Positions 7,748 through 16,204 of a stretch of 64,000 nucleotides of DNA are shown here, one piece after another (position 1 is the stretch's first letter; the number at the start of each line of letters is the position of its first letter). The stretch is from Cryobacterium arcticum. GTDB lineage: Bacteria > Actinomycetota > Actinomycetes > Actinomycetales > Microbacteriaceae. The stretch spans positions 310,001 to 374,000 of the forward strand of contig NZ_CP016282.1 of the NCBI RefSeq assembly GCF_001679725.1, read 5' to 3'. A model generated the notes under the pieces. It was not told the origin of the DNA. It saw only the letters and a list, made by a program, of their open reading frames with translations, and searched no databases. Position numbers and translations under genes: made by a program.

Positions 7748-8734
7748 GTGATCTCCGTTCAGCACGTCTCCAAGACCTTCCGCTCCGGCGGGACGGTCAC
7801 CGCCGCCCTGCAGGACGTCTCTCTCGAGGTGGCAGAGGGCGAGATTTTCGGTGTGATCGGCCAGAGCGGTGCCGGCAAGAGCACCCTGATCCGGGCGGTC
7901 AACCTGCTCGAACGCCCCGACTCCGGCACCGTCACGGTGGACGGCGACGAGCTCACCGCCCTCGCGCCCGCCGAGCTGCGCCGGGCACGCCGCAAGATCG
8001 GCATGGTCTTCCAGCACTTCAACCTGCTCGCCGGGCGCACTGTGCGCGGCAACGTCGAACTGGGCCTGGAGATCATCGGAGTCGACGGTGAGCAGCGCCG
8101 CCGCCGGGCCCTGGAGATCCTCGACCTCGTCGGGCTCGACGACAAGGCCGGCGCCTACCCCGCCGAACTCTCCGGCGGACAGAAGCAGCGCGTGGGCATC
8201 GCCCGGGCGCTGGCCGGCAACCCCAAGGTGCTGCTCTCCGACGAGGCCACCAGCGCGCTCGACCCGGAGACCACCCGGTCGATCCTCGACCTGGTCAAGA
8301 AGATCAACACCGACCTGGGCCTCACTGTGCTGCTGATCACCCACGAGATGGATGTCGTCAAGCGCATCTGCGACTCCGCCGCGCTCATCGAGGGTGGCCG
8401 CATCGTCGAACAGGGCCGCATCGTCTCACTCATCTCCACCGCCGGCTCCCGCCTGGCGCACGAACTCTTCCCGCTCGGCGACGCCCCGTCGTTGCCGGGG
8501 GACACGGTGATCGACATCACCTTCAGCGGCGGATCGGCCGACCGGCCGGTGATCGCCCAGCTGGCGCGCACCTACGGGCTGGATGTGTCCATCCTCGGCG
8601 CGGCCATCGAGACCATCGGCGGCAACCAGGCCGGGCGCACCCGCCTGGCCTTGCCGGGGAGTCCGGCGGGCAACGCAAGGCCCATCGAGGACCTGCGCAG
8701 CCAGGGCATGCTCGTCGAAATCGTGGGGGAGTAA
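7748..8734 (+). CDS. metN: Methionine ABC transporter ATP-binding protein MetN
   Basis: ATPase of the D/L-methionine importer, on the cytoplasmic face. From the GTG at 7748 (AGGA upstream) it has 328 residues: Walker A GQSGAGKS at 38-45, Q-loop VFQHFN, signature LSGGQKQR, Walker B VLLSDEATSALD, H-loop LLITHEMD, then a C-terminal NIL domain (about 250-328) that binds methionine and gives feedback inhibition in MetN proteins. The frame extends upstream to 7508 but the sequence before 7748 has no ABC character. metI begins 2 nt after the stop and metQ follows, giving the standard metNIQ order. Confidence 0.95.
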   Translation: MISVQHVSKTFRSGGTVTAALQDVSLEVAEGEIFGVIGQSGAGKSTLIRAVNLLERPDSGTVTVDGDELTALAPAELRRARRKIGMVFQHFNLLAGRTVRGNVELGLEIIGVDGEQRRRRALEILDLVGLDDKAGAYPAELSGGQKQRVGIARALAGNPKVLLSDEATSALDPETTRSILDLVKKINTDLGLTVLLITHEMDVVKRICDSAALIEGGRIVEQGRIVSLISTAGSRLAHELFPLGDAPSLPGDTVIDITFSGGSADRPVIAQLARTYGLDVSILGAAIETIGGNQAGRTRLALPGSPAGNARPIEDLRSQGMLVEIVGE

Positions 8735-8736
8735 CC

Positions 8737-9504
8737 GTGCTTCTGGATCCATCACTGCCGCAGTTCTGGTCGGACCTGTTCCAGGTGCTGCTCATCGGCA
8801 CCGGTCAGACCCTCTATATGGTGGGCGTCTCGCTGCTCATCACGGTCATCGTGGGGCTGCCGTTGGGCATCCTGCTCGTCGGCACCGAACCCGGTGGCCT
8901 GTTCGAGAGCCCGTTCGGCTCGCGCCGGGCCGGCCGGGTGATAAACCGGGTGCTCGATTTCATCGTGAACCTCGGCCGCAGCGTGCCGTTCATCATCCTC
9001 ATGGTCGCGCTGATCCCGTTCACCCGCCTGGTCGTGGGCACCTTCATCGGCCCCACCGCCGCCATCGTGCCGTTGGCCGTGGTGGCGATCCCGTTCTTCG
9101 CCCGAATGGTGGAGATCGCGATCAAGGAGGTGGACACGGGCCTGATCGAGGCGGCCGAGTCGTTGGGCGCCACCCGCTGGCAGATCGTGTCGAAGGTGCT
9201 CGTGCCCGAGGCGCTCGCCCCGATGATCCTGGGGCTCTCCACGACGGTGACCTCCATCATCAACTTCTCCGCCATGGTCGGCACCGTTGCCGGCGGTGGC
9301 CTGGGCGATGTCGCCGTGCGGTACGGCTACCAGCGTTACAGCACCATCCACATGGTCGCCGTGATCATCGTGATCTTCGTGATCGTGATGCTGCTGCAGG
9401 GGCTGGCGACGATGCTGGCCAAGCGCTTCGCGCACCGCTCCCGGCCCAGCCGCGCGGAGAAGACGTCACCCGCGTTGCGTGCCGAGGTCGCCACCGGCGC
9501 CTGA
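8737..9504 (+). CDS. metI: Methionine ABC transporter permease MetI
   Basis: A 255-residue inner-membrane permease with about five hydrophobic segments and the ABC-coupling EAA loop near 130-150 (TGLIEAAESLGATRWQIV). Start is GTG, 2 nt after metN. Pairs with MetN and the lipoprotein MetQ. The stretch NFSAMVGTVAGGGLGDVAVRYG near the C-terminus is characteristic of MetI. Confidence 0.94.
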   Translation: MLLDPSLPQFWSDLFQVLLIGTGQTLYMVGVSLLITVIVGLPLGILLVGTEPGGLFESPFGSRRAGRVINRVLDFIVNLGRSVPFIILMVALIPFTRLVVGTFIGPTAAIVPLAVVAIPFFARMVEIAIKEVDTGLIEAAESLGATRWQIVSKVLVPEALAPMILGLSTTVTSIINFSAMVGTVAGGGLGDVAVRYGYQRYSTIHMVAVIIVIFVIVMLLQGLATMLAKRFAHRSRPSRAEKTSPALRAEVATGA

Positions 9505-9616
9505 GCTGCCACTCCCCACCCCCTGTCTCACCCGACCCCCTGTCTCACCCGGTCGCGCCGAAGTCAGCATGACGGCGCGGCTCTCACCACCCGCCACCCA
9601 CGAGAAGAGTCCTCCC

Positions 9617-10450
9617 ATGCAGTTCACCTCACGCAGCACGCGCCTTGCTGGTGCCGCCGTTGCCATCTCCGCCCTGTTCGCCCTCACGGCCTGCGCCGGC
9701 TCCTCCGACGAGCCGGCCGCCAGCGGTGGAGCCGATGACCTCGGCACCGTCACCGTGGGCGCCCTGGCCACCCCGGCCGGCGACATCCTCAAGTTCGTGC
9801 AGGACAACCTCGCCGCCGACGCGGGCCTGGAGATCAAGTTCCAGGACTTCACCGACTACAACACCCCCAACGTGGCCCTGTCCGACGGCTCGATCGACGC
9901 GAACCTGTTCCAGAACGCCACGTTCCTCAAGACCTACAACGAGCAGGCCGGCGGCAGCCTGGTGAGCGTCGGCGAGATCTACCTGCCCAGCGCCGCGTTC
10001 TACAGCAACACCGTGAAGTCGCTCGACGACCTCAAGAACGGCGCCACCATCGCCATCCCGAACGACCCGACCAACGAGGGCCGCGCCCTCAAGATCCTGG
10101 CCGGCGAAGGCCTGATCGAGACGACGGATGAGCCCACCTCGCTCGCCGACATCACCGAGAACCCGAACAAGTACGAGTTCCGCGAGATCGAGAACGCCAC
10201 CCTGCCGCAGGCCGTGCAGGACGTCGACGCGGCGTTCGTGACCATCTCGTTCGCGCTGCCGGCCGGCCTTACCGCCGACCAGGCGATCCTGATCGAGGGC
10301 AAGGACAGCCCCTACGCCAACGTGCTGGCCACCACGCCCGAGCTCGAGAACGACCCGCGCATCGTCAAGCTCAAGGAACTGCTGCTCTCCCCGGAGACCC
10401 AGCAGTACATGCTCGACACCTGGGGCGGCCTGGTCATCCCGTCCGTCTGA
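9617..10450 (+). CDS. metQ: Methionine-binding lipoprotein MetQ (NlpA family)
   Basis: Substrate-binding lipoprotein of the methionine importer, 277 residues from ATG 9617. The signal peptide ends in a lipobox LTAC, so Cys about 25 would be lipidated. The family block VTVGALATPAGDILKFVQ follows, then DYNTPNVALSDGSIDANLFQ, which is typical of NlpA/MetQ proteins. An upstream in-frame ATG at 9569 would give a less normal signal sequence. It is 112 nt after metI and is followed by a hairpin terminator. Confidence 0.94.
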   Translation: MQFTSRSTRLAGAAVAISALFALTACAGSSDEPAASGGADDLGTVTVGALATPAGDILKFVQDNLAADAGLEIKFQDFTDYNTPNVALSDGSIDANLFQNATFLKTYNEQAGGSLVSVGEIYLPSAAFYSNTVKSLDDLKNGATIAIPNDPTNEGRALKILAGEGLIETTDEPTSLADITENPNKYEFREIENATLPQAVQDVDAAFVTISFALPAGLTADQAILIEGKDSPYANVLATTPELENDPRIVKLKELLLSPETQQYMLDTWGGLVIPSV

Positions 10451-10488
10451 GCAGGCTGAGCCGTTTCGGTCAGCGCGTCCGAACGTCC

Positions 10489-10530
10489 ACGCCCCGTCCT
10501 TCCGCCCTAGTGGCGGGAGTGGCGGGGCGT
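10489..10530. terminator. Bidirectional terminator-like hairpin between metQ and the GNAT gene
   Basis: ACGCCCC (10489-10495) pairs with GGGGCGT (10524-10530), and inner arms around a CTAG centre also pair. The stop codon of the convergent GNAT gene lies in the loop region. Confidence 0.65.
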
Positions 10531-10992
10531 TGTCGTGACGGCGTCGACGCCGAACTCGAACGCTGCGGCGTGCTCGTAGGGCCCGTAGCTGTCGATCTCG
10601 GTGAAGCCGAGACCGCGGTACAGGGCGAGCGCCTCGGGCTGGGCGTGCCCGGTCTCCAGACGCACGGTCGCGTAGCCGAGCTGCTCGGCGAGGCCGGCCA
10701 GCTCGCGCAGCAGCCGCAGGGCATGGCCCTGGCGGCGGTAGTCCGGGTTGGTCCACATCCGCTTGATCTCAACGGTCTCATCGTCGATCCGGCGGAGGCC
10801 GCCGCCCGCGACGGTGCGGTCCCCGTCCATCAGCACCACGAAGGCGCCGGTGGGGGCCTCGAACTCCTGCGGCTCCACATCCAGCACCGAGTCGCCGGCG
10901 CCGGCACCATAGCGTGTCTCATACTCCTGACGGAGGCCGGTGAGCAGGGGTTCGACCTCGGGGGCGGTCAGGGCCACTTGTTGGTAATCCAC
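10507..10992 (-). CDS. GNAT family N-acetyltransferase
   Basis: A 161-residue acetyl-CoA-dependent acetyltransferase. Motif A reads RMWTNPDYRRQGHALRLL with the acetyl-CoA pyrophosphate loop R-R-x-G-H-A (usual R/Q-x-x-G-x-G/A) at about 95-105, followed by the motif B strand ALALYRGLGFTEID near 130-145. Start is GTG at 10992. Monocistronic, divergent from the dehydratase operon. Substrate unknown. Confidence 0.87.
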   Translation of the reverse strand: MDYQQVALTAPEVEPLLTGLRQEYETRYGAGAGDSVLDVEPQEFEAPTGAFVVLMDGDRTVAGGGLRRIDDETVEIKRMWTNPDYRRQGHALRLLRELAGLAEQLGYATVRLETGHAQPEALALYRGLGFTEIDSYGPYEHAAAFEFGVDAVTTTPRHSRH

Positions 10993-11075
10993 TGGGCCAA
11001 TCCTGCCCTAACGCCCAGCTTCCGACAATTCCTCAGCGGGGGCCGTCGCGCGGGCCGGCCGGCGCCCGGCGCAAG

Positions 11076-11081
11076 TACACT
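11076..11081 (+). promoter_or_regulatory. -10 hexamer of a leaderless promoter
   Basis: TACACT, then 6 nt, then the GTG at 11088. The next gene therefore likely has no 5' untranslated region. Confidence 0.55.
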
Positions 11082-11087
11082 CGGTAC

Positions 11088-11534
11088 GTGTCTGTGAATC
11101 CAGCAATCCAGGGCCGGGTCTTTCCCGCTGTGCCGCCGTATCTCGTGGGCCGGGAGAAGGTGCGCGAGTTCTCGCGGGCCGTTTTCGCGACCAACCCGAT
11201 CAACTTCGACCCCGAGGCCGCGCAAGCCGCCGGCTACGCCGACGTCGTGGCGCCGCCCACCTTCGCCGTGGTCGTGCAGGAGGCCACCCTGGCCCAGCTG
11301 CTCGCCGAACCCGACGCGGGCATCGACTTCACCCGGGTGGTGCACGGCGACCAGCGCTTCAGCTTCAGCCGGCCGATCGTGGCCGGTGACGAGCTCACCG
11401 CCACGCTCACCGTCGCCAGCGTGAAGAGCCTCGGCGGCCACTCGATGGTCACAGCGGAGTCGACGATCGTCGACGCATCCGGCGCCCACGTGGTCACCGC
11501 CACCTCCACCCTCGTCGTCAGGGGAGACGAATGA
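11088..11534 (+). CDS. MaoC-fold dehydratase, N-terminal (FAS1-like) type, HadA/HadC-like subunit
   Basis: A 148-residue single hot-dog domain of the FAS1-like dehydratase family. Visible: YLVGREKVREFSRAVFATNP near 17-36 and the paired region VVHGDQRFSFSRPIVAGDEL. In mycobacteria HadA and HadB together form a beta-hydroxyacyl-ACP dehydratase, with the catalytic residues on HadB. Here the partner follows with a 4-nt overlap and murB 5 nt later. Starts with GTG directly after a -10 element. The specific acyl pathway in this organism is inferred. Confidence 0.85.
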   Translation: MSVNPAIQGRVFPAVPPYLVGREKVREFSRAVFATNPINFDPEAAQAAGYADVVAPPTFAVVVQEATLAQLLAEPDAGIDFTRVVHGDQRFSFSRPIVAGDELTATLTVASVKSLGGHSMVTAESTIVDASGAHVVTATSTLVVRGDE

Positions 11535-11974
11535 CCAACAAGACAGTGCCGACCACGCCCAGCCTCGACTCCCTCTCGGTCGGCGACATCGTCGCCGAGA
11601 GCAGCTTCCCGCTCACCAGGGATTCCCTGGTGCGCTACGCGGGCGCCTCGGGCGACTTCAACCCGATCCACTACCGTGACGACGTCGCGGAGTCGGTGGG
11701 ACTGCCCGGCGTGCTCGCCCACGGCATGCTGACCATGGGTCTGGCCATCCAGCCCGTCGTCGACTGGGCCGGCGACCCGGCGCGCGTTGTGGACTACCAG
11801 GTGCGGTTCACCCGTCCGGTACCCGTCGACCCCGACCTCGGCGCGGTCGTGACCGTTCTGGCCAAGGTCGGCGCCCTCGACGCCGAGGCCGGCGTGGCCC
11901 GCATCGACCTCACCGTCACCTTCAACAACACCACCGTCCTGGGCAAGGCGCAGGCGCGCGTCAGCCTCGTCTGA
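11531..11974 (+). CDS. MaoC family dehydratase, HadB-like catalytic subunit
   Basis: A 147-residue hot-dog protein carrying the hydratase motif SGDFNPIHYRDDVAESVG with the catalytic Asp and His (about residues 43 and 48), followed by GVLAHGMLTMG. It overlaps the upstream HadA-like gene by 4 nt and is 5 nt from murB. The two subunits probably act as a heterodimer in (3R)-hydroxyacyl dehydration. Confidence 0.88.
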   Translation: MTNKTVPTTPSLDSLSVGDIVAESSFPLTRDSLVRYAGASGDFNPIHYRDDVAESVGLPGVLAHGMLTMGLAIQPVVDWAGDPARVVDYQVRFTRPVPVDPDLGAVVTVLAKVGALDAEAGVARIDLTVTFNNTTVLGKAQARVSLV

Positions 11975-11979
11975 TCCCC

Positions 11980-13155
11980 ATGACCGAGCCTGTGCCCGTG
12001 AACCTGTCCGAGCTGACCACGCTGCGCGTCGGCGGCGCCCCCACGCAGCTGGTGGCCCCGCCCGACGAGGCCGGTCTGATCGCGGCGGCTCTGGAGGCCT
12101 GGGCGGGTGACGAGCCGTGGGCGCTCGTCGGTGGCGGCTCCAACACCGTGGCCGCGGATGCCGGCTTCGACGGCGTGGTCATCCTGGTGCGCACGCGCGG
12201 CATTGAGCGGCTCGACCCAGTGCCGGAGTCGGCAACCGACGACGACCTCGACGGGCGGCCCGTGCGCATCCGTGTGCAGGCCGGCGAACCGTGGGACGAG
12301 CTGGTGGCCCACACTGTCGCGAACGGCTGGGCGGGCATTGAAGCGCTGTCGGGCATCCCGGGCACCAGTGGTGCGGCGCCCGTGCAGAACATCGGCGCGT
12401 ACGGTCAGGAGCTCTCCAGCAGCCTGGCCGCCATCGACTTCCTGGACTACGAGTCCGGCGAGGTGGAACGGCTCAGCGCCGCCGACCTCCGGCTGGACTA
12501 CCGCACCTCGGTGCTCAAGCAGGGGCGCCGCGGCGTGGTGCTTGCCATCGAACTCGAGCTGCGCGACATGACCCCGCAGGCCGAGGTGCTCGGCACGCCG
12601 CTGAGCCGGCCGGTGGGGTACCCGCAGCTGGCCCAGGCCCTCGGCGTGCAGGTGGGCGACCGGGTGCCTCTGACCGATCTGCGCCAGAGCGTGCTGGGCC
12701 TGCGGGCCGGCAAGGGCATGGTGCTCGACGCGGCCGACCCCGACACCTACAGCGCCGGGTCGTTCTTCACCAACCCGATCGTGACCGAGAGCTTCGCCCG
12801 CACCCTGCCCACGGATGCGCCGCGCTGGAAACAGGCCGAGGTCGAACTGCCCGACCGCGTGATCCCGCTCGACGAGTACGCCGGCGTCGGGCCCGTCCCC
12901 GGCAGCCAGGTGCTCCGCACCGTGAAGCTCAGCGCAGCCTGGCTGATCGAGAACGCCGGCATCCACCGCGGGTTCCGGCTGCCCGGGTCGCGCGCCGCGA
13001 TCTCGAGCAAGCACACCCTGGCGATCACCAACACCGGCGGGGCCACCGCCGACGAGATCGGGCAGCTCGCCCGCTTCGTGCAGCAGCGGGTGCAGAGCGA
13101 CTTCGGTGTGATCCTGCAGCCCGAACCGGTGTTCGTCGGTTTCTCGCTGCTTTAG
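11980..13155 (+). CDS. murB: UDP-N-acetylmuramate dehydrogenase MurB
   Basis: NADPH-dependent FAD enzyme that reduces UDP-GlcNAc-enolpyruvate to UDP-MurNAc in peptidoglycan synthesis, cytosolic. 391 residues. Motifs: FAD-binding VGGGSNTVAADAGF near 47-60, GIPGTSGAAPVQNIGAYGQE near 126-145, and AGSFFTNPI (about 258-266) with the active-site Ser. Third gene after the HadA/HadB-like pair; this hadA-hadB-murB order is common in Actinobacteria. Confidence 0.95.
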   Translation: MTEPVPVNLSELTTLRVGGAPTQLVAPPDEAGLIAAALEAWAGDEPWALVGGGSNTVAADAGFDGVVILVRTRGIERLDPVPESATDDDLDGRPVRIRVQAGEPWDELVAHTVANGWAGIEALSGIPGTSGAAPVQNIGAYGQELSSSLAAIDFLDYESGEVERLSAADLRLDYRTSVLKQGRRGVVLAIELELRDMTPQAEVLGTPLSRPVGYPQLAQALGVQVGDRVPLTDLRQSVLGLRAGKGMVLDAADPDTYSAGSFFTNPIVTESFARTLPTDAPRWKQAEVELPDRVIPLDEYAGVGPVPGSQVLRTVKLSAAWLIENAGIHRGFRLPGSRAAISSKHTLAITNTGGATADEIGQLARFVQQRVQSDFGVILQPEPVFVGFSLL

Positions 13156-13363
13156 CCCGCCACCGCCGCAACTCGGGCGTTCGCCGCTCGCACGCCCGCC
13201 GCTCGGGCGTTCGGAAACGAGCGTTCTCGCTCGCCGGATCAGCGCGCCCGCGACTTGCGGCAAAAGTGCCTGCGGGAGGGGCTGCAGGTGCGACCTGTCG
13301 CAACTCGGCTTCAAGTGTGCTCGTGCCGGCCGCGGAGCCTGCCGCCGAGCCGGGCGGAGCGGG
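13156..13363. repeat. Convergent intergenic region with short direct and inverted repeats
   Basis: The word CTCGGGCGTTCG occurs twice (about 13176 and 13203), followed by palindromic words around ACTTGCGGCAAAAGTGCC and a degenerate GCAACTCGG repeat. Likely termination and hairpin-rich spacer between murB and the response regulator. Confidence 0.4.
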
Positions 13364-13987
13364 CTAGAGCAGGCGCAGCTCCATGGCCAGGGTGACCGCG
13401 CGGGTGCGGTCGCTCACGCCGAGCTTCTCGAACACGTGCAGCAGGTGGGTCTTGACGGTTGCCTCGCCGATGAAGAGCGACCGGGCGATCTGCGGGTTGC
13501 TCTCACCCGTCGCCACGAGGCGGAGCACCTGGAGTTCGCGGGCCGACAGTCGGGGCGCCGGCGCGGCATCCGCCCGCACCCGCTGCACCAGCCTGGCGGC
13601 GATCACGGGCGCGAGCACCGTCTGGCCGCCGGCGACCGAGCGCACACCCTCGATGATCTCGGCCTGCGGTGCGGCCTTGAGCAGGTAGCCGCTCGCCCCG
13701 GCCGCGATGGCGCCCAGGATCTGGTCGTCGGTTTCGTACGTGGTGAGCACCAGCACCCGGGTGTCCGGGTTGTGCGCCAGGATCTGGGCGGTGGCCGCCG
13801 CGCCGTCCAGCTGGGGCATCCGCAGGTCCATCAGCACCAGGTCGGGCCGCAGCTCGGCGGCCAGGAGCACGGCTGCAGCGCCATCAGCCGCTTCGCCGAC
13901 CACCTCGATGTCGTCGGCCGTGCCGAGCAGGCCGACGATGCCTCCGCGCACGATCGGATGGTCATCGGCCACCAGCACCCGGATCAT
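13364..13987 (-). CDS. NarL/FixJ-family response regulator (LuxR-type HTH)
   Basis: A 207-residue two-domain regulator. The receiver has the acidic pair DD at 8-9 and phosphoacceptor Asp54 in VLMDLRMP. The C-terminal LuxR HTH runs from about 143 to 200 (LSARELQVLRLVATGESNPQ start). Its start overlaps the end of the histidine kinase gene by 4 nt. It is last in a minus-strand operon of ABC ATPase, permease, kinase and regulator, so it probably controls the upstream exporter, as in DesKR-like systems. Confidence 0.93.
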   Translation of the reverse strand: MIRVLVADDHPIVRGGIVGLLGTADDIEVVGEAADGAAAVLLAAELRPDLVLMDLRMPQLDGAAATAQILAHNPDTRVLVLTTYETDDQILGAIAAGASGYLLKAAPQAEIIEGVRSVAGGQTVLAPVIAARLVQRVRADAAPAPRLSARELQVLRLVATGESNPQIARSLFIGEATVKTHLLHVFEKLGVSDRTRAVTLAMELRLL

Positions 13988-15291
13988 CCGCGGGCCCCCA
14001 CACCGGTGGGTAATGCCGGCCCCGTCGACACAGCCGGCGCGGAGACGGGCAGGGTCACCCGAAGGGTGGTGCCGTGCCCGCCGCCGGCGCCCTCGGCCGC
14101 ACTGTCGGTGACCTCGAGCCTCCCGCCGACGAGGGCGAGCCTGTCGCGCATCCCGGCCAGGCCGAAGCCGTGCTCGGTGTCGGGGGTGTAGTCGCCCAGC
14201 CCCCGGCCGCTGTCGGACACGGTGAGGACGATGTCGTGGCCGGTCCGCGCGACACCGACATGGGCGGCTCCCGCGCCGGAGTGCTTGCGTACGTTGGCCA
14301 GGCCCTCCTGGGCGCAGCGCAGCAAAACCACCTCGAGGGCCCGGTCGAGTGCGGGCGCGGTGCCGTCGCCGGTGGTGCCGAGTCCGGCGAGGTCGACGCC
14401 CACCTGAATCCCGGTTTCGCGTTCGAAGCGCTCGGTCAGCCGGGCCAGGGTGTGGGCGAGATCACCGTCACCCACCCGGGCCGGTGCCATCGAGGCCACC
14501 AGTGCGCGCGCCTCGGCCAGGGCGTCCCGCCCGGTGGCCTCGATGAGATCGACGCTGTCCGCGGCAACGGATGTGTCGACCGGCAACGCGTCGAGCTCGC
14601 GGCGGGTGCGCTGGGCGAGCATCACCAGGCTGGTCAGGCTCTGCGCGATGGTGTCGTGAATCTCGCGGGCCAGGTGCTCCCGCTCGCTGGCGCTGCCGGC
14701 ATCCCGGTGCAGCACGGCAAGTTCGTCCTGGGCCAGGGTGAGCTTCTCCACGAGCCGGCGCTGCTCGGCGCCGGCGGTGGCGATGCGCGTGATCCAGATG
14801 CCCATGGCCAGGGCGAACACGAGTGAGATCGTCTCGATGGCCACCGCTTGGGCGGCGGCGTCCGGTGTGCGCCCGCTGCCGACCCAGAGGCCCACGCCGG
14901 TGACGACGGTCAGGCTCGTGCTGAGCACGACGGCGTGCCGGCATGAGTCGGCCAGGGCCCAGATCAGCGGGAAGACCAGCGTCTGGAGGGTGGCCATGTT
15001 CGGGTCGAAGGAGGTGGCGACACCGCAGCCGACGATGATGGCGATGCGCAGCATCCGGGCGGAGCCGGGATAGGTCACATGATCGAAGCCGGAAGAACCG
15101 CGGTCGCCGGGTATGGGTCGGGGTCGCAGCATGCGCCGGCCCCACACGATGTAGGCCAGCCCGACCGCCGTCAGCGACAGCACCGCTCCGGCGGCGCTCA
15201 CGGGGTGCCTCTCTGAGCCTTCCACCGCTATCGCGGCCAGGACTGTCAGGGAGCCGGCCACGATCAGGTCCCACCAGCGCCGAGCGTTCAT
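13984..15291 (-). CDS. Sensor histidine kinase, HisKA_3 (DesK/NarX-like) type
   Basis: 435 residues. About six hydrophobic segments occupy residues 8-170, followed by a short coiled helix and the dimerisation/phosphoacceptor motif REIHDTIAQSL with His212. The HATPase domain ends in SDSGRGLGDYTPDTEHGFGLAGMRDRL (given here in part of the G1/G2 boxes near 370-395). No periplasmic domain of note, so it likely senses a membrane or cytosolic signal. Partner regulator overlaps by 4 nt downstream; ABC exporter genes lie upstream. Confidence 0.92.
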   Translation of the reverse strand: MNARRWWDLIVAGSLTVLAAIAVEGSERHPVSAAGAVLSLTAVGLAYIVWGRRMLRPRPIPGDRGSSGFDHVTYPGSARMLRIAIIVGCGVATSFDPNMATLQTLVFPLIWALADSCRHAVVLSTSLTVVTGVGLWVGSGRTPDAAAQAVAIETISLVFALAMGIWITRIATAGAEQRRLVEKLTLAQDELAVLHRDAGSASEREHLAREIHDTIAQSLTSLVMLAQRTRRELDALPVDTSVAADSVDLIEATGRDALAEARALVASMAPARVGDGDLAHTLARLTERFERETGIQVGVDLAGLGTTGDGTAPALDRALEVVLLRCAQEGLANVRKHSGAGAAHVGVARTGHDIVLTVSDSGRGLGDYTPDTEHGFGLAGMRDRLALVGGRLEVTDSAAEGAGGGHGTTLRVTLPVSAPAVSTGPALPTGVGARG

Positions 15292-15343
15292 GCGCCAAGC
15301 ATCCCACGCCCCGGCGGGGCCTGCGGCCGCGACGGGCGGGGCA

Positions 15344-16204
15344 CTAGGCGTCCTTACGGATCCAGCGGAAGGTGAGCCGGCTGCCGACCAGGCCCACCAC
15401 CAGCCAGATCAGCAGTGCCAGTGCCACCAGACCGAGCTCCCACGCCCCGTTCTGCTCCTGTGACGCGAAGGAGTCGGGCAGGAAGACCGACCGCATACCC
15501 TGCGCCATCCACTTGAGCGGGAACAGGCCGGCGACGTTCTGCATCCACTCGGGCAGCGCGTTGAACTGCAGGTACACCCCCGAGATGAACTGCAGCACCA
15601 GAACGATGGGAATCACGACCGCGGAGGCGCTGCGGCCCGAACGCGGCAGGGCCGACAGGGCGATGCCCAGGAAGGCGCAGGTGATCACGCCGAGCAGAAA
15701 CACCCAGGCGAAGGTGAGCCATTTCTCGGGCTCGGTGGGCAGGGCGATGTCAAAGGCGAACCGTGCCACGAGGAGCAGCAGCACGGCTTGCAGGATGCCC
15801 GTGACGAGCACCTGACCGATCTTGCCGATGAAGTAGCTCAGCGGTGACAGCGGTGTGCCGCCGAGGCGCTTGAGGGTGCCGTCACCCTTCTCCCCGGCGA
15901 TGTCGATGGCGAGGTTCTGCAGCCCCGAGAGCAGCATGCCCGCGGCCAGCATCCCCGGCAGGTAGTAGGCGCCCACGCTGATGCCGCCGGAGCCGTCGGG
16001 GTTGGTCCCGATGTTGCCCTGCGCGCTGAACGCCGCCGTGAAGATGCCCAGCATGATGAACGGGAAGAGGAACGTGAAGAAGACCGTGTCCGTGGAGCGG
16101 AAGTACAGCCGGATCTCGAAGCCGATGCGCGCCACACCGAGTTTGAACAACCCGTGCCGGGCGGTGCGCGGCCGAGCGGTCGAGGCGGTCAGGGTCGTGC
16201 TCAT
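15344..16204 (-). CDS. ABC-2 type transporter permease
   Basis: 286-residue membrane protein with six predicted hydrophobic segments and the ABC-2 pattern: YFRSTDTVFFTFLFPFIMLG early, then G-D-GTLKRLGGTPLSP between segments 2 and 3, and YLQFNALPEWMQNVAGLFPLKW before the last segment. Exporter permease of the DrrB/NodJ family. Its start overlaps the ATPase stop by 4 nt. Substrate unknown. Confidence 0.92.
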   Translation of the reverse strand: MSTTLTASTARPRTARHGLFKLGVARIGFEIRLYFRSTDTVFFTFLFPFIMLGIFTAAFSAQGNIGTNPDGSGGISVGAYYLPGMLAAGMLLSGLQNLAIDIAGEKGDGTLKRLGGTPLSPLSYFIGKIGQVLVTGILQAVLLLLVARFAFDIALPTEPEKWLTFAWVFLLGVITCAFLGIALSALPRSGRSASAVVIPIVLVLQFISGVYLQFNALPEWMQNVAGLFPLKWMAQGMRSVFLPDSFASQEQNGAWELGLVALALLIWLVVGLVGSRLTFRWIRKDA

